NCBI GenBank assembly: GCA_029859455.1 | Contig: JAOUDE010000104.1 | Span: 1-8,323, forward strand | Direction: 5' to 3' | DNA length: 8,323 nucleotides | DNA from: Ignavibacteria bacterium | GTDB taxonomy: Bacteria; Bacteroidota; Ignavibacteria; UBA10030; UBA6906 | Shown: one piece after another, positions 5,955 to 8,323 of the stretch | How the letters are laid out: each line of letters opens with the position of its first letter | Numbering within the stretch: the first letter of the stretch is position 1 | Made by a program: the position numbers and the translations under genes | Notes under the pieces: generated by a model | Told to the model about the DNA's origin: nothing | Seen by the model: only the letters and a program-made list of their open reading frames with translations | The model's database searches: none

Positions 5955-6737
5955 TCACAGATAATAGTAGAATCGGCTCGAATACCGGCGCATCATCGTG
6001 ATACCGGCTGCCATGGCAAGCAGACTCAGAAGAAAGGAAACGACCCAGTCTTCCGGAGACGGCCACTGAGCAAAATAGACCGGCTTCTGGAACAATGCAG
6101 AGAAATAGGTCATCGGATGGAACTGGATGATGGCGGACTGAAGTGTCCCCTCTCCGAAAATGTCCGGACGGAAAAGAATCGGCGATGAGAAGAATGTCAG
6201 CATCAGGACCATCTGTACGATCGGCCTCACATCACGGAAAAACGTGAACAGCACTGCAGCGATCAGCCCCAGCCCGAGCCCGAACAGCGACCATGGCAGG
6301 ACGGACAGCGGAAGAACGACGAGGTGGACGGTCCATGTCGGCTTCAGAAAACCGAAAAGAAGAAAGACGACGACCATCGAGAAGACGAATTCGACGCTTG
6401 CCATGATCCAGCGGGTCATCGGAAGAACCATCGGCGAGACTGACATTCGTTTGATCAGCCAGTCTCCTCCGACGATCGACTCCATCGAGGAGTTGACGAT
6501 CTTCTCCAGGTATCGCCAGGGGACGAGAGCAGCAAACAGAAAGACCGCATAATCGCTGATATCCATCCTGTTCACGACCGAGAAGATCACCGAGAGGACG
6601 ACAAGGAACATCGCCGGCTCCAGGAAGTTCCAGAGAAAACCGAGCGATGTGTACCGGTACCTCAGGCGGAGCTGGCTCGTGGCGTAGAACAGTGTGAAGC
6701 GGGTGGTTTGCTGAAGTGTTGTCATCGGTGTCGTCAT
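5955..6737 (-). CDS. ABC-2 type permease of polysaccharide export (Wzm/TagG/KpsM-like)
   Basis: 260 residues, typical for the family. It forms the membrane channel that, as a dimer with the ATPase encoded next, moves undecaprenyl-linked or other lipid-linked glycan to the periplasmic side. The amphipathic entry helix and first membrane span 'LRYRYTSLGFLWNFLEPAMF' (25-44) is the family hallmark. Further spans lie at about 62-80, 108-130, 135-160, 170-190 and 228-248. The C-terminus is aromatic and basic (RRYSSRFYYYL). Its ATG overlaps the stop of the methyltransferase gene as ATGA (6734-6737). The ribosome site is weak, so translation probably depends on coupling; Met5 is a less likely alternative start. 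Neighbouring glycosyltransferases support a polysaccharide rather than a drug substrate. Confidence 0.94.
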   Translation of the reverse strand: MTTPMTTLQQTTRFTLFYATSQLRLRYRYTSLGFLWNFLEPAMFLVVLSVIFSVVNRMDISDYAVFLFAALVPWRYLEKIVNSSMESIVGGDWLIKRMSVSPMVLPMTRWIMASVEFVFSMVVVFLLFGFLKPTWTVHLVVLPLSVLPWSLFGLGLGLIAAVLFTFFRDVRPIVQMVLMLTFFSSPILFRPDIFGEGTLQSAIIQFHPMTYFSALFQKPVYFAQWPSPEDWVVSFLLSLLAMAAGITMMRRYSSRFYYYL

Positions 6738-8095
6738 GATTCCGCTTTGAGCTCCCTCGATGCAGACAGGACCGGGGGATCCGTTCGGACCTCTGTTGCA
6801 CCTTCGGAAGCGCTTTCAATTGATACATGCTTCAGCCGGCATTCCCCTTCTGCCGCCTTTCCAACCAGAGCATAGCAATAATCATCCTTCACATTGATTT
6901 CGAATTCGATCGTGGTCGGCCCGGCACAACGAACCGTCCGCTCGGAGATGCAGCTGACCTTTTCTGAATCCAGGGTTCTGTATGCGTGGATTCGTGCGTT
7001 GACAGCCGCTGTGCCTTCGAGAGGCTCCACGCTGATACGAAAAGTCCGCGCTCCCTCTCCCCACCATATGTAGTCAGTGTGAAACACTGTTCTATCGGGC
7101 ACCCCGGCCGGTGTGAAGAACTCCGCATGGTCTGAAAAATGAGGGGGGATGCCTCCCGGAAGAGAGGAAAACGGACTGACTGTAACCCGTCCCTTCCGGA
7201 GGGATTTGCGGTACTCGCCGACCCCATGCCGCAGGAACCCGAGCGAGTCTTCCAATCCCATGATGTCCGGCACCGGGCGTCCGCCGAGGGCGGGGTTCTT
7301 CTTCAGAACAAACAGTCCTGCCGTAAAGGGGTATTTCCCCCGCAGAAGCTGGAGGTGAGGAAGAAAATCGTGGAGAGCCTCATAGGCGAATTGTCCCGGA
7401 GCGAAGGAAAGCTCCCTGATATTTCCCGGGAGCGGGTAATTGACCGTGTGCCGGGTAAGCCTCGCATCGAAAACCGGCTCAGGGACAAGGGGCGCTGAGC
7501 TCAGCAGATCTTTGAGATAATCCCAGGAGAAGATCACGTTGTCCGGGTCGGCAATTGTCTCGGGGCCGTAGTGAAATTCCGTCGAGAAAACATACACCCC
7601 TCCGTTCCTCAGAACTCTGTGCACCTCGTTCAGGTGCCGCAGGAAATCTCCCCGGCCGCCGATATGCTCGATCGCACAGGTCGAGTAGCAGAAATCAAAT
7701 GTCTCCGAAGGAAACGGAAGATCCCGCATATCGGCACCGAGAACCGTCATGCGCGAGAGCGGAGCAGGAAACGGCGGATCTGATTTGATGAAGTCCTCCG
7801 GGTTATCAGTTCGGGCACAGGACCACGGTGTCTCCGTATCGTACAGATCGGTAACAACCAGCTGCCGCACGTGATGGACAATCGAATACAGGAGACGCTC
7901 CCTGCCACCCCCCATAGAGAGTCCGACGGCCTGACTGCCGAACACCCCCAGTTTCGAGAGCGCCCGAAAAATCATTGCGAACTCCCACTGTTTCCGGTGA
8001 AACCTGGCAGGCTCCCTCAACTCGGCCGCGATGATCTGGGAAACTCCCGGAAGAAACCAGTCCGCCCCGTCGCACACCTTACTGAACCGGTTCAT
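6734..8095 (-). CDS. SAM-dependent methyltransferase with C-terminal beta-rich extension, probably glycan-modifying
   Basis: 453 residues; ATG 8095 has AGGAAGGA five bases upstream and overlaps the stop of the preceding gene (ATGA, 8092-8095). Residues about 50-175 form a class I (methyltransferase type 11-like) Rossmann domain: motif I AVGLSMGGGRER (56-67), acidic residue Asp83 in VTDLYD, DMRDLPFPSETFDF (122-135), then YSTCAIEHIGG (137-147) and VLRNGGVYVFSTE (161-173). Residues about 175-330 are of unknown fold. Residues about 335-430 alternate short hydrophobic strands (IWWGEGARTFRISVEP, TTIEFEINV, CYALVG), suggesting a beta-sandwich accessory domain, perhaps sugar-binding. Its place directly before Wzm/Wzt suggests methylation of the exported glycan, possibly as a chain-terminating cap like the methyltransferase half of WbdD, but no kinase domain is present. 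Methylation of a precursor sugar or lipid is the main alternative. The catalytic class is sure; the substrate is not. Confidence 0.9.
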   Translation of the reverse strand: MNRFSKVCDGADWFLPGVSQIIAAELREPARFHRKQWEFAMIFRALSKLGVFGSQAVGLSMGGGRERLLYSIVHHVRQLVVTDLYDTETPWSCARTDNPEDFIKSDPPFPAPLSRMTVLGADMRDLPFPSETFDFCYSTCAIEHIGGRGDFLRHLNEVHRVLRNGGVYVFSTEFHYGPETIADPDNVIFSWDYLKDLLSSAPLVPEPVFDARLTRHTVNYPLPGNIRELSFAPGQFAYEALHDFLPHLQLLRGKYPFTAGLFVLKKNPALGGRPVPDIMGLEDSLGFLRHGVGEYRKSLRKGRVTVSPFSSLPGGIPPHFSDHAEFFTPAGVPDRTVFHTDYIWWGEGARTFRISVEPLEGTAAVNARIHAYRTLDSEKVSCISERTVRCAGPTTIEFEINVKDDYCYALVGKAAEGECRLKHVSIESASEGATEVRTDPPVLSASRELKAES

Positions 8096-8323
8096 GGTTG
8101 TCCTTCCTCGCGGAGTTTGGATCTCACGGCCCGTACCACCTCATCTGTTTTCAGGTCGGCCAGACAGATACTCCCCCTCATTCCAGTCAGCTTGCACGGA
8201 ATCTTCTCGTTCCTCCAGCACGGCACGCATCCGAGTTGTGCCCGCAGGTCCAGGAACGTGCATTCGGGGTAATGGCGTATACGGACGATCCCGTCGATCG
8301 GCCCGTAGAGTGCCACGCATGGG
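8092..8323 (-). CDS. Family 9 glycosyltransferase (heptosyltransferase-like), C-terminal end only
   Basis: The frame is open to the right edge, so the gene continues beyond the window; 76 residues are visible. They begin PCVALYGPIDG, which matches the donor-site 'VPxVALFGPTxP' loop near the C-terminus of GT9 enzymes (ADP-heptose:LPS heptosyltransferases and relatives). Then comes a Cys-rich segment (GCVPCW, IPC, SIC) like the 'CxPC...C...C' stretch found after this loop in many GT9 proteins, and a final helix (TDEVVRAVRSKLREE). GTG at 8316 is internal, because the upstream codons are open and match the family. The stop overlaps the methyltransferase start by ATGA. It is the first visible gene of the operon; its promoter is out of view. 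A role in adding a heptose-like or other sugar is inferred from the family. Confidence 0.8.
   Translation of the reverse strand, partial: PCVALYGPIDGIVRIRHYPECTFLDLRAQLGCVPCWRNEKIPCKLTGMRGSICLADLKTDEVVRAVRSKLREEGQP

Noticed and set aside
7871..8272. Plus-strand frame opposite the methyltransferase start and GT9 end
   Set aside because: It overlaps two recognised genes across a conserved-style ATGA junction, and its product has no family features.
1..8323. CRISPR array, insertion sequence or intact mobile element
   Set aside because: No regularly spaced repeats, transposase motifs or terminal inverted repeats were seen. Mobile-element hints are limited to the weak remnants around the tRNA.

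Overview
The window looks like chromosomal DNA from a Gram-negative bacterium of the FCB superphylum (Bacteroidota/Chlorobi/Ignavibacteria-like lineages). Two adjacent proteins end in type IX secretion (T9SS) sorting domains carrying an 'SQNYPNPFNP' box and a short basic/hydrophobic tail. That box style is commoner in Ignavibacteria-, Kryptonia- or Calditrichota-type genomes than in Bacteroidia. By eye the DNA is moderately GC-rich (not computed). The species cannot be named.

Left part (1-2557, + strand). The 3' end of a large secreted protein (Ig-like domain plus T9SS sorting domain) is followed by a GC-rich hairpin terminator. Next comes a complete secreted beta-propeller protein with six Asp-box/YCF48-like 'xDGGxxW' repeats and its own T9SS sorting domain. 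It probably starts at a TTG with a perfect Shine-Dalgarno sequence.

Middle (2558-3956, + strand). A tRNA-Ser(UGA) gene is followed, directly after its last base, by what reads as the last ~65 residues of a SpoIIE/PP2C-type phosphatase without its N-terminal catalytic part. On the other side of the tRNA, the minus strand can be read as a weak excisionase-like helix-turn-helix fragment. Together these suggest an old recombination scar at the tRNA. Next is a membrane protein that joins a five-helix DUF2269-like domain to an extracytoplasmic FMN-binding domain with a TGATTSS flavinylation-type motif.

Right part (3991-8323, - strand). This is a compact surface-glycan operon, read right to left: a family 9 glycosyltransferase (3' end only), a SAM-dependent methyltransferase with a C-terminal beta-rich extension, an ABC-2 permease (Wzm-like), its ATPase (Wzt-like, short form) and a GT4 glycosyltransferase. 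Three of the four junctions are 4-base ATGA stop/start overlaps and the fourth is 9 bases. The set fits ABC-transporter-dependent synthesis and export of an O-antigen-like or capsular polysaccharide. GT9 and GT4 would add sugars, the methyltransferase may modify or cap the chain, and Wzm/Wzt would flip the lipid-linked glycan. The operon promoter lies beyond the right edge. Nothing in the window is clearly a new defence or mobile system. The points most worth a second look are the tRNA-abutting phosphatase remnant, the DUF2269-FMN fusion and the methyltransferase extension beside a Wzt that lacks a carbohydrate-binding domain.
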